The notes under the pieces: generated by a model
Told to the model about the DNA's origin: nothing
What the model saw: only the letters and a program-made list of their open reading frames with translations
Databases searched by the model: none
Source of the DNA: Rhodospirillales bacterium
GTDB taxonomy: Bacteria > Pseudomonadota > Alphaproteobacteria > UBA828
Direction of reading: 5' to 3'
Length of the DNA: 64,000 bases
Assembly (NCBI GenBank): GCA_028818855.1
Contig: JAPPMY010000124.1
Span: 1 to 64,000 of the forward strand
Part shown: in pieces, positions 26,467 through 36,256 of the stretch
Position numbering within the stretch: the stretch's first letter is position 1
Layout: each line of letters begins with the position of its first letter
Made by a program: the position numbers and the translations under genes

Positions 26467-27798
26467 ATGACTGGCGAGACGATCTTCGCGCTCTCGAGCG
26501 GCGGCGGGCGGGCCGCCATCGCGGTGGTCCGGGTCTCGGGCCCCGGCGCCGGCGAGGCGCTGGCCAGGATCGGCGGCGAGGCGCTGCCGGAGCCGCGCCG
26601 GGCCACGCTCCGCCGCTTCCGCGCGCCGGGGACCAGCGAGCCCATCGACCGGGGCCTTGCCCTCTGGTTCCCGGCGCCCGGCAGCGCGACCGGCGAGGAC
26701 ATGGCGGAGTTCCACGTCCACGGCGGGCCTGCCGTCCTTGCCGCGCTCACAGGCGCGCTCGCAGGCATGCCCGGCCTCAGGCCGGCCGAGCCCGGCGAGT
26801 TCACCCGGCGCGCCTTCGAGGCAGGCCGCCTCGACCTCACCGAGGCCGAGGGGATCGCCGACCTGGTGGCGGCCGAGACCGAGGGCCAGCGGCGCCAGGC
26901 CCTCGCCCAGACGGAGGGCGGGCTGCACCGGCTCTACGACGGCTGGCGGGAGCGGCTGATGGCGCTCCGGGCCAACGTCGAGGCCGCCATCGATTTCTCG
27001 GACCAGGAGCTAGGCGATGACCCGATGGCGGCGGCGGCACCGGGCCTGGCTGCGCTCGCGGCGGAGATCGCGGCCCACCTCGACGACGCGCGCCGGGGCG
27101 AGCGCCTGCGCGAAGGCTTTTGCATCGCCATCGTAGGCGCGCCGAACACCGGAAAATCAAGCCTTCTCAATCGGTTAGCGGGGCGCGATGCGGCCATCGT
27201 CTCGACCCGCGCGGGCACCACGCGGGACGTCGTCGAGGTGCGCCTCGACCTCGGCGGCTGGCCCCTCACCCTTGCCGACACGGCGGGCCTGCGCGAGAGC
27301 GGGGACGAGATCGAGAGCGAAGGGGTGCGCCGCGCGATGGCGCGCGCAGCCAGCGCCGACCTTTCGCTCGTGGTCTTCGACGCCGCGCGCTGGCCCGAGG
27401 CCGATCCGCAGAGCGTCGCCCTGCTCGGCGACGCGCTCGCGGTGCTGAACAAGACCGACCTCCTCGCAGGCCCCGCCCCCGTCGCGATCGCGGGCTGTCC
27501 GGCGCGCGGCGTCTCCTGCCTCACGGGCGAGGGCATCGACGGGCTGCTCGAGGCGCTGACGGACGAGATCGCGCGGCGCTACGCGCCGGGCGGCGCCCCT
27601 GTGCTCACCCGCGCGCGGCACCGCCACGCCGTGATCGAGTGCCGCGACGCCCTGGCGCGCGCCATCGCGGGCCCGGCCGACGAGCGGCTTGCGGAGGAGC
27701 TGCGCCTTGCGGCCCGTGCGCTCGGCCGCATCACCGGGCGGGTCGACGTGGAGGCCGTGCTCGACCTCGTCTTCCGCGACTTCTGCATCGGCAAGTAG
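26467..27798 (+). CDS. mnmE: tRNA modification GTPase MnmE
   Basis: The 443-residue protein has the N-terminal formyl-THF-binding domain, a helical domain, and an inserted G domain with P-loop GAPNTGKSS (about 224-232), DTAGL and NKTD. It ends in the invariant FCIGK, whose cysteine is needed for catalysis. With MnmG it makes the cmnm5 modification of wobble U34 in tRNAs. MnmG is encoded 82 bp downstream, as expected. The strand and position relative to rho differ from the common alphaproteobacterial arrangement. Confidence 0.97.
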   Translation: MTGETIFALSSGGGRAAIAVVRVSGPGAGEALARIGGEALPEPRRATLRRFRAPGTSEPIDRGLALWFPAPGSATGEDMAEFHVHGGPAVLAALTGALAGMPGLRPAEPGEFTRRAFEAGRLDLTEAEGIADLVAAETEGQRRQALAQTEGGLHRLYDGWRERLMALRANVEAAIDFSDQELGDDPMAAAAPGLAALAAEIAAHLDDARRGERLREGFCIAIVGAPNTGKSSLLNRLAGRDAAIVSTRAGTTRDVVEVRLDLGGWPLTLADTAGLRESGDEIESEGVRRAMARAASADLSLVVFDAARWPEADPQSVALLGDALAVLNKTDLLAGPAPVAIAGCPARGVSCLTGEGIDGLLEALTDEIARRYAPGGAPVLTRARHRHAVIECRDALARAIAGPADERLAEELRLAARALGRITGRVDVEAVLDLVFRDFCIGK

Positions 27799-27880
27799 GC
27801 GCTTTACGGGCGGGCGCGGCTGGCCTATAGGGTGCGCCGTCCGCATGTGCCGGGCCGGAAGGGCGGCCGGGAGGGCGGCC

Positions 27881-29767
27881 ATGGGCCGCGAGCGTTTCGA
27901 TGTCATCGTGATCGGGGGCGGCCACGCCGGCTGCGAGGCGGCGGCGGCGGCGGCGCGCGTGGGCGCGGCGACCCTGCTCGTCACCCAGAAGCGCGAGACC
28001 ATCGGCGCGATGTCCTGCAACCCCGCCATCGGGGGGCTCGCCAAGGGCACGCTCGTACGCGAGGTGGACGCGCTCGACGGGCTCATGGGCCGCGTCGCCG
28101 ACGAGGCGGGCATCCAGTTCCGCGTGCTCAACCGCAGCAAGGGGCCGGCGGTGCGGGGGCCGCGCGCGCAACAGGACCGCGCGCTCTACCGCGCGGCCAT
28201 GCAGGCGGCGCTCGCAGACCAGCCCGGCCTCAAGATCCGCGAGGGCACGGTGGAGGACCTCGCGCTCGAGACCGGGGCGGACGCCAGGCCCTGCGTGCGG
28301 GGCGTGGTCTTGGGGGACGGCACGCTGATCCCCGCGCCCCGGGTGGTGCTCACCACCGGCACCTTCCTGCGCGGGCTCATCCATATCGGCGCAAGGCAGA
28401 TCCCGGCCGGCCGCGTGGGCGACGCGCCGGCGACGGGCCTCGCGCTCACGCTGGAGCGGCTGGGCTTTCGCCTGGGCCGGCTGAAGACCGGCACGCCGCC
28501 CCGGCTCGACGGGCGCACTATCGACTGGGCGGGGTTGCAGGCACAGGAGGGCGACCGGCCGCCGGAGCCCTTCTCGTTCCTCACAGACGCGATCGCACGA
28601 GAGCAGGTGCGCTGCCACATCACCGCCACGGGGCCGGAGGGCCACGCGCTGATCCGCCGCAACCTCGCGCGCTCGCCCATGTACTCGGGCGCGATCGAGA
28701 GCCGCGGGCCCCGCTACTGCCCCTCCATCGAGGACAAGGTGGTGCGCTTCGCGGACCGGAACTCGCACCAGATTTTCCTCGAGCCGGAGGGGCTTGACGA
28801 CCACACGGTCTATCCCAACGGGATCTCGACCGCGCTGCCGGAGGACGTGCAGCGGGCGCTGGTGGCGACGATTCCGGGGCTGGAGCGGGCGGCGATGCTG
28901 CGGCCGGGCTACGCCATCGAGTACGACCACGTGGACCCGCGCGAGCTGGGCCCGGCGCTGGAGACCGCGCGGGTGGGCGGCCTCTACCTCGCGGGCCAGA
29001 TCAACGGCACCACCGGCTACGAGGAAGCGGCGGCGCAAGGCGTCGTCGCCGGCATCAACGCCGCGCGGGCGGCGGCGGGAGCCACGCCGTTCACCCTCGA
29101 CCGGGCGGACGGCTACATCGGCGTGCTGATCGACGACCTCGTCACGCAAGGGGTGAGCGAGCCTTACCGCATGTTCTCGTCGCGGGCCGAGTACCGGCTC
29201 AGGCTGCGGCCGGACAACGCGGACCGCAGGCTCACCCGGCGCGGGATCGACGCCGGCTGCGTAGGCGCGGAGCGGGCGCGGCGCTTCACTGCGAAGACCA
29301 GGGCGTTAGCAGCGGCCGAAGTCATGCTGGATTCGCTCGACGCCACGCCCGACGCGCTGCGCCGCCACGGGATCGCGGCCAACCGGGACGGACGGAGGCG
29401 GACGGCGCGGGAGCTGATCGGCTATCCCGACGTCTCGCTGGAGCGGTTGGGGGTGCTCTGGCCGGCGCTGGGGGGGCTCGCGCCCGAGATCGCCCAGGCG
29501 CTGGAGAACGACGCCCACTACCGGGGCTACGTGGAGCGCCAGGAGGCGGACATCGCCGCCTTCCGCCGGGACGAGGCGCTGCGGCTGCCGGGCGATCTCC
29601 GCTTCGACCGGGTGGGCGGGCTCTCCCACGAGATGCGCCAGCGTCTCTCCGCCGCGCGTCCGGCGACGCTGGGCGCGGCAGGCCGCGTGCCGGGCGTGAC
29701 TCCGGCAGCGCTGACGGCGCTGCTCGCCCACGTGCGCAAGAACGCGGCGGAGGCCGGGCGCCGGTAG
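27881..29767 (+). CDS. mnmG: tRNA U34 carboxymethylaminomethyl synthesis enzyme MnmG
   Basis: The 628-residue protein matches full-length MnmG (GidA). The FAD loop is [14 protein letters not shown] (8-21). [15 protein letters not shown] with the catalytic Cys, the PSIEDKV segment, HQIFLEPEG and [10 protein letters not shown] follow. MnmE partners it in tRNA wobble modification. Start ATG 27881 was chosen over upstream in-frame codons because it precedes the FAD domain at the normal distance. rsmG begins 5 bp after its stop. Confidence 0.97.
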   Translation: MGRERFDVIVIGGGHAGCEAAAAAARVGAATLLVTQKRETIGAMSCNPAIGGLAKGTLVREVDALDGLMGRVADEAGIQFRVLNRSKGPAVRGPRAQQDRALYRAAMQAALADQPGLKIREGTVEDLALETGADARPCVRGVVLGDGTLIPAPRVVLTTGTFLRGLIHIGARQIPAGRVGDAPATGLALTLERLGFRLGRLKTGTPPRLDGRTIDWAGLQAQEGDRPPEPFSFLTDAIAREQVRCHITATGPEGHALIRRNLARSPMYSGAIESRGPRYCPSIEDKVVRFADRNSHQIFLEPEGLDDHTVYPNGISTALPEDVQRALVATIPGLERAAMLRPGYAIEYDHVDPRELGPALETARVGGLYLAGQINGTTGYEEAAAQGVVAGINAARAAAGATPFTLDRADGYIGVLIDDLVTQGVSEPYRMFSSRAEYRLRLRPDNADRRLTRRGIDAGCVGAERARRFTAKTRALAAAEVMLDSLDATPDALRRHGIAANRDGRRRTARELIGYPDVSLERLGVLWPALGGLAPEIAQALENDAHYRGYVERQEADIAAFRRDEALRLPGDLRFDRVGGLSHEMRQRLSAARPATLGAAGRVPGVTPAALTALLAHVRKNAAEAGRR

Positions 29768-29772
29768 GGCGG

Positions 29773-30399
29773 ATGGAGCCGGGCGAGGCCTTCCGGCGCG
29801 ATGTTTCACGTGAAACACGCGAGCGGCTCGAGATCTACGAAGCCCTGCTCCGGCGCCGCCAGCGGCGCACGAATCTGGTCTCCGCCGCCTCCCTGCCCGC
29901 TCTCTGGACCCGGCACTTCCTCGATTCCGCCCAGCTCGCCCCGCTGCTCGCCGACGATGCGAGCGGCCATACAGTCGACGTCGGCAGCGGCGCCGGCTTT
30001 CCGGGCATGGTGCTCGCGATCATGGACGGCGCGCGGCGGTACTCGCTGGTCGAGGCCAACGGCAAGCGCTGCGCCTTCCTCCGCGAGGTCGCCGACGCCA
30101 CGGGCACGGCGGTCTCGGTGATCGAGGGCCGACTCGAGGCGCCGGAGGTGCGAGCTGCGCTGGCGCCCGCCGGCACGATCGTGGCCCGCGCCTGCGCGCC
30201 GCTGGCCCAATTGCTAGGTCTGGTTTTCCCCGTGCTGGAACCCCATACATATTGTATATTCCCCAAGGGACGCCGCTATCGGAGCGAGTTGGACGCGGCG
30301 CGGCGGCGGTGGGACTTCCGGGCGGACATCGTCCCCAGCCGCACGGCGGCGGAGGCGCGCATATTGAGGATCAGCGATGTCGAACGCCGCAGCCCTTGA
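29773..30399 (+). CDS. rsmG: 16S rRNA (guanine-527-N7) methyltransferase RsmG
   Basis: The 208-residue AdoMet methyltransferase (GidB) has the motif [16 protein letters not shown] (about 68-83), the NLVS and RHFLDS signatures and the ARACAPL segment. It methylates 16S rRNA G527. Its N-terminal DVSRET codons contain a perfect parS sequence, so this stretch is read both as protein and as a partition site. The 3' end overlaps parA by 23 bp. Confidence 0.96.
   Translation: MEPGEAFRRDVSRETRERLEIYEALLRRRQRRTNLVSAASLPALWTRHFLDSAQLAPLLADDASGHTVDVGSGAGFPGMVLAIMDGARRYSLVEANGKRCAFLREVADATGTAVSVIEGRLEAPEVRAALAPAGTIVARACAPLAQLLGLVFPVLEPHTYCIFPKGRRYRSELDAARRRWDFRADIVPSRTAAEARILRISDVERRSP
29802..29817. other. 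parS: parS centromere site
   Basis: TGTTTCACGTGAAACA is a perfect 16-bp palindrome identical to the bacterial parS consensus bound by ParB. It lies inside the 5' coding part of rsmG, just upstream of parA-parB. No second perfect copy was noticed in the window. Confidence 0.95.
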
Positions 30400-31242
30400 G
30401 ACGGGCGGAGCGAAGGCGCAAGCCCCGCCGGCGCCTGCGGACCGGCCCCGCATCATCGCGGTCGCGAACCAGAAGGGCGGCGTCGGCAAGACCACCACCG
30501 CCATCAACCTCGGCACGGCGCTCGCCGCCGCCGGGCACCCGGTGCTGCTGCTGGATCTCGACCCGCAGGGAAACGCCAGCACCGGCCTCGGCATCCCGCA
30601 GGCAGACCGCGTGCCCGGCAGCTACGGGCTGCTCCAGGGCGCGCCCTTCGCCGAAATCCTGCGCAGGACGCCGGTGCCGGGGTTCTCCGTCATTCCGGCG
30701 ACCCGCGACCTCGCCGCCGCCGAGATCGAGCTGTCGCAGAGCCCCCGCCCCCAGCACTGCCTGAAGCAGGCGCTGGCGCCGGCGCTCAGCGGGAGCGGCG
30801 TGCAGGGCGGCGGGCCGGCGTACGTGCTGATCGACTGCCCGCCCTCGCTCGGGATGCTGACGGTGAACGCGCTGGTCGCGGCCGATTCGGTGCTGGTGCC
30901 GCTGCAGTGCGAGTTTCTGGCCCTGGAGGGGCTGAGCCAGGTGCTCAGCATTGTCGACCGCGTGCGCACCGCCTTCAATCCCGCGCTTCGGGTGCAGGGC
31001 GTCGTGCTCACCATGTACGACAAGCGCAACAACCTCTCCGCCCAGGTGCGGGACGACGTGCGCACCCACCTCGGCAACGCGGTGTACGAGACCATCATCC
31101 CGCGCAACGTGCGGGTCTCCGAGGCGCCGTCCTACGGTGTGCCGGTCCTGCTTCACGATTTCCGCTGCCCCGGCGCGCAGGCCTACGCCCACCTCGCGGG
31201 CGAGCTGCTGCGGCGCGAGCGAACCCAGACGGAGAGCGCAGC

Positions 31243-31246
<4 letters not shown>
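30377..31246 (+). CDS. parA: Chromosome partitioning ATPase ParA
   Basis: The 289-residue protein is a deviant Walker ATPase. Its P-loop is KGGVGKTT (33-40), [11 protein letters not shown] is the Walker A' region, [11 protein letters not shown] is Walker B, and the [14 protein letters not shown] stretch is present. A variable N-terminal extension of about 24 residues precedes it. ParA gradients move ParB-parS complexes during origin segregation. The start overlaps rsmG and the stop overlaps the parB start (ATGA). Confidence 0.97.
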
Positions 31247-32166
<920 letters not shown>

Positions 32167-32280
32167 GGACTTTAAGGTAATATTAGTAGTTATATCAATG
32201 TGTTAGATGTATTCCACAAATTTAGATGCCAAAGCAACAACATTTTGCGTTCTGGAGCTGACCCTGCGCCCGAATATTTC

Positions 32281-32296
32281 CATTAGCATGCTAATG
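32281..32296. repeat. 16-bp perfect palindrome
   Basis: CATTAGCATGCTAATG is fully self-complementary, with no spacer. It lies 115 bp after parB. It may be a dimeric regulator site, or chance in AT-rich DNA. Confidence 0.5.
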
Positions 32297-32659
32297 TTTC
32301 GCGGGGCTTGTCGGGTGCGGCCCGGAGAGAGGTGGGGGAACGCGCGACCCCGGCGTGTGGAATGTCCCGTGTATCCCGCTTAATTCCACCCAATTCCGCC
32401 ATGAATCAGTCTGATCCAGTGGAACAGACCGACCGTGCGAGAGGGGCCGTCCGGAGAGTGGGATTCCTCATGCCATCTGCGCGACGCATCCTGCTTATGC
32501 CGGTGAATCTCGCTGAGTTTCGTCAACAATATTTCGCCACGGTGGGACGGCCAACCCTGCGGAAGACGGGCCGCATGGACAAAGCGACGATCAATTGAGA
32601 AATGCTGTAAAGATGTTCAAGTGTTCAGAAAACATCAATTCTGCACGACATATACTCGA

Positions 32660-32687
32660 TTGTTGTACACTGCACACTATTTATATT
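32660..32687 (+). promoter_or_regulatory. Candidate promoter for the small YHYH-type gene
   Basis: TTGTTG (32660-32665), a 16-bp spacer and TATATT (32682-32687) resemble a sigma-70 promoter about 45 bp before the GTG start at 32731. Judged by eye only. Confidence 0.35.
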
Positions 32688-32730
32688 CTCCATTCATCTC
32701 TCATGGTCCAATCACGTTGCGTGGCCGTTT

Positions 32731-33033
32731 GTGCTCTCGATATTACACCACAAATTGCCAACACGGATCGCATGGGGCCTGGCAGCCCTGCTGGGGTTCT
32801 CGCTCCTGATAGCACCCATCAGCGACGCCTTTGGGCACAGCGGGGGCACGAATGCGGCGGGCTGCCACACCAATCGGAAAACCGGCGACTACCACTGCCA
32901 CCGAAGCAGCTCCCTCGCGCCGGGACAGCCAACTTGGTGCCACGTGGTCGGCGGAGAGCAGCGGTGCGGCTACGCGCTCTCGACGTGCGGCGACCTAGTG
33001 GACACGTTCGGGGGCTATTGCGCCAGGAAATAG
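32731..33033 (+). CDS. Small secreted YHYH-motif protein
   Basis: The 100-residue product from GTG 32731 has an N-terminal signal/anchor (TRIAWGLAALLGFSLLIAP) followed by HSGGTNAAGCHTNRKTGDYHCH. That is the Gly-Cys-His...Tyr-His-Cys-His pattern seen in small secreted 'YHYH' proteins. Two further cysteine pairs follow (WCHVVGGEQRCGY and STCGDLVDTFGGYC), suggesting disulfides or metal binding. The function is unknown. It lies alone between parB and rho in AT-rich DNA, which suggests acquisition. The exact start is uncertain; a TTG within the same frame would give 92 residues. Confidence 0.65.
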   Translation: MLSILHHKLPTRIAWGLAALLGFSLLIAPISDAFGHSGGTNAAGCHTNRKTGDYHCHRSSSLAPGQPTWCHVVGGEQRCGYALSTCGDLVDTFGGYCARK

Positions 33034-33143
33034 CCTGGCGAACCTCGCAAGCCCGCTACACACACCCCGAGAATCATTTGGCTCAGCCCGAGACGGCCTT
33101 TCGGCGATCCGTCTGATCTTAGCGCGAGTCTCTCGATGTCGCG

Positions 33144-33169
33144 CTCGCAAGACCCTGCGGGCTTGCGAG
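33144..33169. repeat. Hairpin 1 of a twin pair
   Basis: Perfect 8-bp arms CTCGCAAG and CTTGCGAG enclose the 10-base loop ACCCTGCGGG. The flanks (GTCGCG...) are shared with hairpin 2. It lies in the convergent gap between the small secreted gene and rho. Confidence 0.55.
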
Positions 33170-33182
33170 ACTCTTTGTGTCG

Positions 33183-33208
33183 CGCTCGCGACCCTGCGGG
33201 CGCGAGCG
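33183..33208. terminator. Hairpin 2, abutting the rho stop codon
   Basis: Perfect 8-bp arms CGCTCGCG and CGCGAGCG enclose the same loop, ACCCTGCGGG, as hairpin 1. It begins two bases beyond the rho stop codon. There is no long T-run, so it is either a weak terminator/3'-end hairpin for rho or one member of a palindromic repeat family. Confidence 0.45.
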
Positions 33209-33209
33209 A

Positions 33210-34466
33210 CTATGTATTCATCGAGGCGAAGAAGTCCTCGTTGGTCTTGGTCGCCTTGAGCTTGTCGACCAGGAACTCCATCGCGTCCACGGTGCCCATC
33301 GGCGAGAGGATGCGGCGCAGCACCCACATCTTGGCGAGCGTCGCGCGGTCGACCAGCAGCTCCTCCTTGCGCGTGCCGGAGCGCGCGATGTCCATGCTGG
33401 GCCAGGTGCGCTTGTCGGCGAGCTTGCGGTCCAGGATGATCTCCGAGTTGCCGGTGCCCTTGAACTCCTCGAAGATCACCTCGTCCATGCGGGACCCCGT
33501 GTCGATCAGCGCGGTCGCGATGATCGTGAGCGAGCCGCCGTGCTCGATGTTCCGCGCGGCGCCGAAGAAGCGCTTGGGCCGCTGCAGGGCGTTCGCGTCC
33601 ACGCCGCCGGTCAGCACCTTGCCCGACGACGGCACCACCGTGTTGTAGGCCCGCGCGAGCCGGGTGATCGAATCCAGCAGGATCACCACGTCCCGCTTGT
33701 GCTCCACCAGCCGCTTCGCCTTCTCGATCACCATCTCCGCCACCTGCACGTGGCGGGACGCCGGCTCGTCGAAGGTGGAGCTCACCACCTCGCCCTTCAC
33801 CGAGCGGTCCATGTCGGTGACCTCCTCGGGCCGTTCGTCCACCAGCAGCACGATGAGATAGGCCTCGGGGTGGTTCTCCTCGATCGAGTGCGCGATGTTC
33901 TGCAGCATCATGGTCTTGCCGGTGCGCGGCGGGGCCACGATCAGCGCCCGCTGGCCCTTGCCGAGCGGCGCCACGATGTCGAGGATGCGGCTGGTGGTGT
34001 CCTTCCGCGTCGGGTCGGCGACCTCCATGCTGAAGCGCTGCTCGGGGTAGAGCGGCGTGAGGTTGTCGAAGTTGACCTTGTGGCGGAGGTTCTCGGGCGG
34101 GTCGAAGTTGATGTTGTTGAGCTTGAGCAGGGCGAAGTAGCGCTCGCCGTCGCGGGGCGCGCGGATCTGGCCTTCCAGCGTGTCGCCGGTGCGCAACCCG
34201 AAGCGGCGGATCTGGCTCGGGCTCACGTAGATGTCGTCGGGGCCCGGCAGGTAGTTGGCCTCCGGCGAGCGCAGGAAGCCGAAGCCGTCCTGCAGCGTCT
34301 CCAGAACGCCCGAGCCGAAGATCGCCTGATCGTTCTCCGCAAGCTGGCGGAGGATCGCGAACATCAGGTCCTGCCGGCGCATCGAGTTCGCGTTCTCGAT
34401 CTCGAGCTCTTCGGCGTAGTCGATCAGTTGGGTCGGGGTCTGGGTCTTGAGCTCTTGCAGATGCAT
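33210..34466 (-). CDS. rho: Transcription termination factor Rho
   Basis: The 418-residue protein (E. coli 419) starts [14 protein letters not shown]. It has the RNA-binding cold-shock-like domain ([20 protein letters not shown]), P-loop PPRTGKT, Walker [17 protein letters not shown], the Q-loop [12 protein letters not shown] and the R-loop region RKEELL. It terminates transcription of many operons as a hexameric helicase. It is the distal gene of the minus run hemE-hemH-hemJ-dcd-rho. In most alphaproteobacteria mnmE follows rho co-directionally, but here parB faces it from the opposite strand. Confidence 0.98.
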   Translation of the reverse strand: MHLQELKTQTPTQLIDYAEELEIENANSMRRQDLMFAILRQLAENDQAIFGSGVLETLQDGFGFLRSPEANYLPGPDDIYVSPSQIRRFGLRTGDTLEGQIRAPRDGERYFALLKLNNINFDPPENLRHKVNFDNLTPLYPEQRFSMEVADPTRKDTTSRILDIVAPLGKGQRALIVAPPRTGKTMMLQNIAHSIEENHPEAYLIVLLVDERPEEVTDMDRSVKGEVVSSTFDEPASRHVQVAEMVIEKAKRLVEHKRDVVILLDSITRLARAYNTVVPSSGKVLTGGVDANALQRPKRFFGAARNIEHGGSLTIIATALIDTGSRMDEVIFEEFKGTGNSEIILDRKLADKRTWPSMDIARSGTRKEELLVDRATLAKMWVLRRILSPMGTVDAMEFLVDKLKATKTNEDFFASMNT

Positions 34467-34575
34467 GACGGGAGCTGCCGTTGTGGAAGGAGAACCGCAC
34501 CGCCGGACGGCGGCACGCGAAGGGCGCAAACCTGGTGACGGCGGCAAGCGGCTTTATGCGAGAGGATGCGCCGAC

Positions 34576-34594
34576 GGCGGGCAGGAAGCCCGCC
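34576..34594 (-). other. Hairpin in the dcd-rho gap
   Basis: Perfect 7-bp arms GGCGGGC and GCCCGCC flank a 5-base loop in the 210-bp gap between dcd and rho. It has no T-run. It may be a dcd 3'-end structure or part of the rho leader, which is autoregulated in other bacteria. Confidence 0.3.
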
Positions 34595-34676
34595 CGCTGC
34601 GGCGGACGTGCACGCTAGCCTATCGGCTGCCGTTCCGCCGTGTCAAACGAAGATTCGATGGCATTATGCCGGGTGG

Positions 34677-35792
34677 TCATGGCGTCCGGGCGTCGTGCGG
34701 ATCGGCATGCCTGAACTGCTTGGCGAGCGCCAGCCCCTGGCGCTGGTAGGAGGAGCCGATGCCGCGCCCGTAGAGTTCCGCCGGCCGCTCGGTCAGCGGC
34801 TCGAAGAGGAGCCGGCCGATGGTCTGGCCGTCCTCGATCATGAACGGCACGTCGTGGGAGCGGACCTCGAGCACCGCGCGCGTGCCGCCGCCGCCGGCCT
34901 CGTCGTGGCCGAAGCCCGGATCGAAGAAGCCCGCGTAGTGCGCTCGGAACTCGCCCACCAGCGTGTCGTAGGCCACCATCTCGGCCGCGTGGTCCGGCGG
35001 AATGCGCACGGATTCCTTCGACGCCAGGATGTAGAAATCGTCCGGATTGAGGATGACGCCGCCGGTTGCGGGCCGCGCGATCGGCTCCCAGAAATCGCGC
35101 GCCGCGTAGCGGCCGACCTCGTCGAGGTCGATGAGGTCGGTATGGCGCTTCGCCTTCCAGCCCACGAGGCCGCCGTCGCCCAGCAGGTCGACGGAGAGCG
35201 GCAACCCGCCGGCGAAGCCGCCGCGGGCGATCTCGCCCTCGACCAGGCGGCGTTCGGCATGGAGGCGCTCGAGCGCGCCCTCCGAATAGCCGGGATCGCC
35301 CCGCTTGAAGCGGACCTGGTTGAGCCTGCTGCCCGCGCGAACCACGACACTGAAGGTGCGGGGCGAGACCTCGGCATAGAGCGGGCCCCGGTAGCCGGGC
35401 TGCACGCGGTCGAACTCGTGCGCCTCGTCGGCGATCAGCCGGGTGAAGATGTCGAGCCGGCCGGTGGAACTCTTGGGGTTGGCGTGGGCCGCGACGTCGG
35501 GGGCGAGTGCCAACCCCTCCATGAGCGGCACGATGTAGACGCAGCCGCGCTCCAGCACCGCGCCCGGCCCGAGATCGATCGCGTGCATGCCGAGGCTTGC
35601 GATCTTCGCGCTGACGCTCTCGCGCCCCGGCAGGAAGCTCGCGCGCACGCGGTACGCCTTGGGCCCCAGCCTGAGATCGAGGCTCGCCGGCTGGATCTGC
35701 GCGGCGCTGATCGGCTCGTCCGCGCTGACCGCACCCGCCTCGATCAACGCCGTGATCGCCGTGCTCGACAGGACGCCCGCTCGCTCAGTCAT
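34677..35792 (-). CDS. dcd: 2'-deoxycytidine 5'-triphosphate deaminase, long form
   Basis: The 371-residue protein is about twice the length of E. coli Dcd and contains two trimeric-dUTPase-like units. The first carries QIQPASLDLRLGPKAYRVRASFLPG and NPKSSTGRLDIFTRLIAD. The second carries HYAGFFDPGFGHDEAGGGGTRAVLEVRSHDVPFMIEDGQTIGRLLFEPL. This long 2'-deoxycytidine triphosphate deaminase form is known from alphaproteobacteria. It supplies dUTP for thymidylate synthesis. It lies 20 bp downstream of hemJ, so it appears to be co-transcribed with haem genes. Confidence 0.88.
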   Translation of the reverse strand: MTERAGVLSSTAITALIEAGAVSADEPISAAQIQPASLDLRLGPKAYRVRASFLPGRESVSAKIASLGMHAIDLGPGAVLERGCVYIVPLMEGLALAPDVAAHANPKSSTGRLDIFTRLIADEAHEFDRVQPGYRGPLYAEVSPRTFSVVVRAGSRLNQVRFKRGDPGYSEGALERLHAERRLVEGEIARGGFAGGLPLSVDLLGDGGLVGWKAKRHTDLIDLDEVGRYAARDFWEPIARPATGGVILNPDDFYILASKESVRIPPDHAAEMVAYDTLVGEFRAHYAGFFDPGFGHDEAGGGGTRAVLEVRSHDVPFMIEDGQTIGRLLFEPLTERPAELYGRGIGSSYQRQGLALAKQFRHADPHDARTP

Positions 35793-35812
35793 CCCTTGCG
35801 CTCTCCGCCGGC

Positions 35813-36256
35813 TCAGAAGGGCTTCACGATAACCAGAATCACGATGCCGATCATGGCGAGCGTCGGCACCTCGTTCATCCTGCGGAAGAAGCGCTCGCTG
35901 TGCCGGTTGCGGTCGGCGGCGAAGTCGCGGCGCCAGCGCGCGAGCAGCCCGTGGTAGGCGGCGAGCAGGGCCACCAGGGCGAGCTTGGGATAGACCCAGA
36001 TGTCGCCCGACCAGTCGATCACGCCGGGGTGCGCGAGCAGCGCGCCGCCGAAGGCGAAGGTCGCCACCATGGCGGGGTTGATGATGATCCTGAGCAGGCG
36101 GCGCTCCATGACCTTCAGCGCCTCCGAGAGCTCGGAGCCGGGCTCGGCGCGGGCGTGATAGACGTAGAGCCGGGGGAGGTAGAGCATCCCCGCCATCCAG
36201 GCGATCACCGCGATCACGTGGAGCGCGCGGAGCCAGGCGTAGAGGTCGCCCGCCAT
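35813..36256 (-). CDS. hemJ: Protoporphyrinogen IX oxidase HemJ
   Basis: The 147-residue membrane protein has four hydrophobic segments and the HemJ signatures ALHVIAVIAWMAGMLYLPRLYVYH near the N-terminus (with the conserved His) and NPAMVATFAFG in the middle. It oxidises protoporphyrinogen IX in the inner membrane, the step before HemH. The start overlaps the hemH stop. The protein ends at IVKPF, normal for the family. Confidence 0.93.
   Translation of the reverse strand: MAGDLYAWLRALHVIAVIAWMAGMLYLPRLYVYHARAEPGSELSEALKVMERRLLRIIINPAMVATFAFGGALLAHPGVIDWSGDIWVYPKLALVALLAAYHGLLARWRRDFAADRNRHSERFFRRMNEVPTLAMIGIVILVIVKPF

Larger units (their letters stand above)
32167..32730. other. AT-richer intergenic region after parB
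   Basis: No convincing gene is present. The region is visibly lower in GC than its surroundings, especially 32165-32230 and 32590-32730. It holds TTAA-N7-TTAG (32172-32186), a TATTCCACA close to a DnaA box (32210-32218), further TTCCAC/GTGGAA words to about 32440, and a 16-bp palindrome (32281-32296). It also has a GATGTT/AACATC inverted repeat (32612-32636) and a candidate promoter near its right end. It could be an inversion scar, a horizontally acquired remnant, or an origin-like region. Confidence 0.5.

Noticed and set aside
33144-33208. CRISPR repeats
   Set aside because: Only two hairpins with a shared loop occur, and there are no regular spacers or cas genes.
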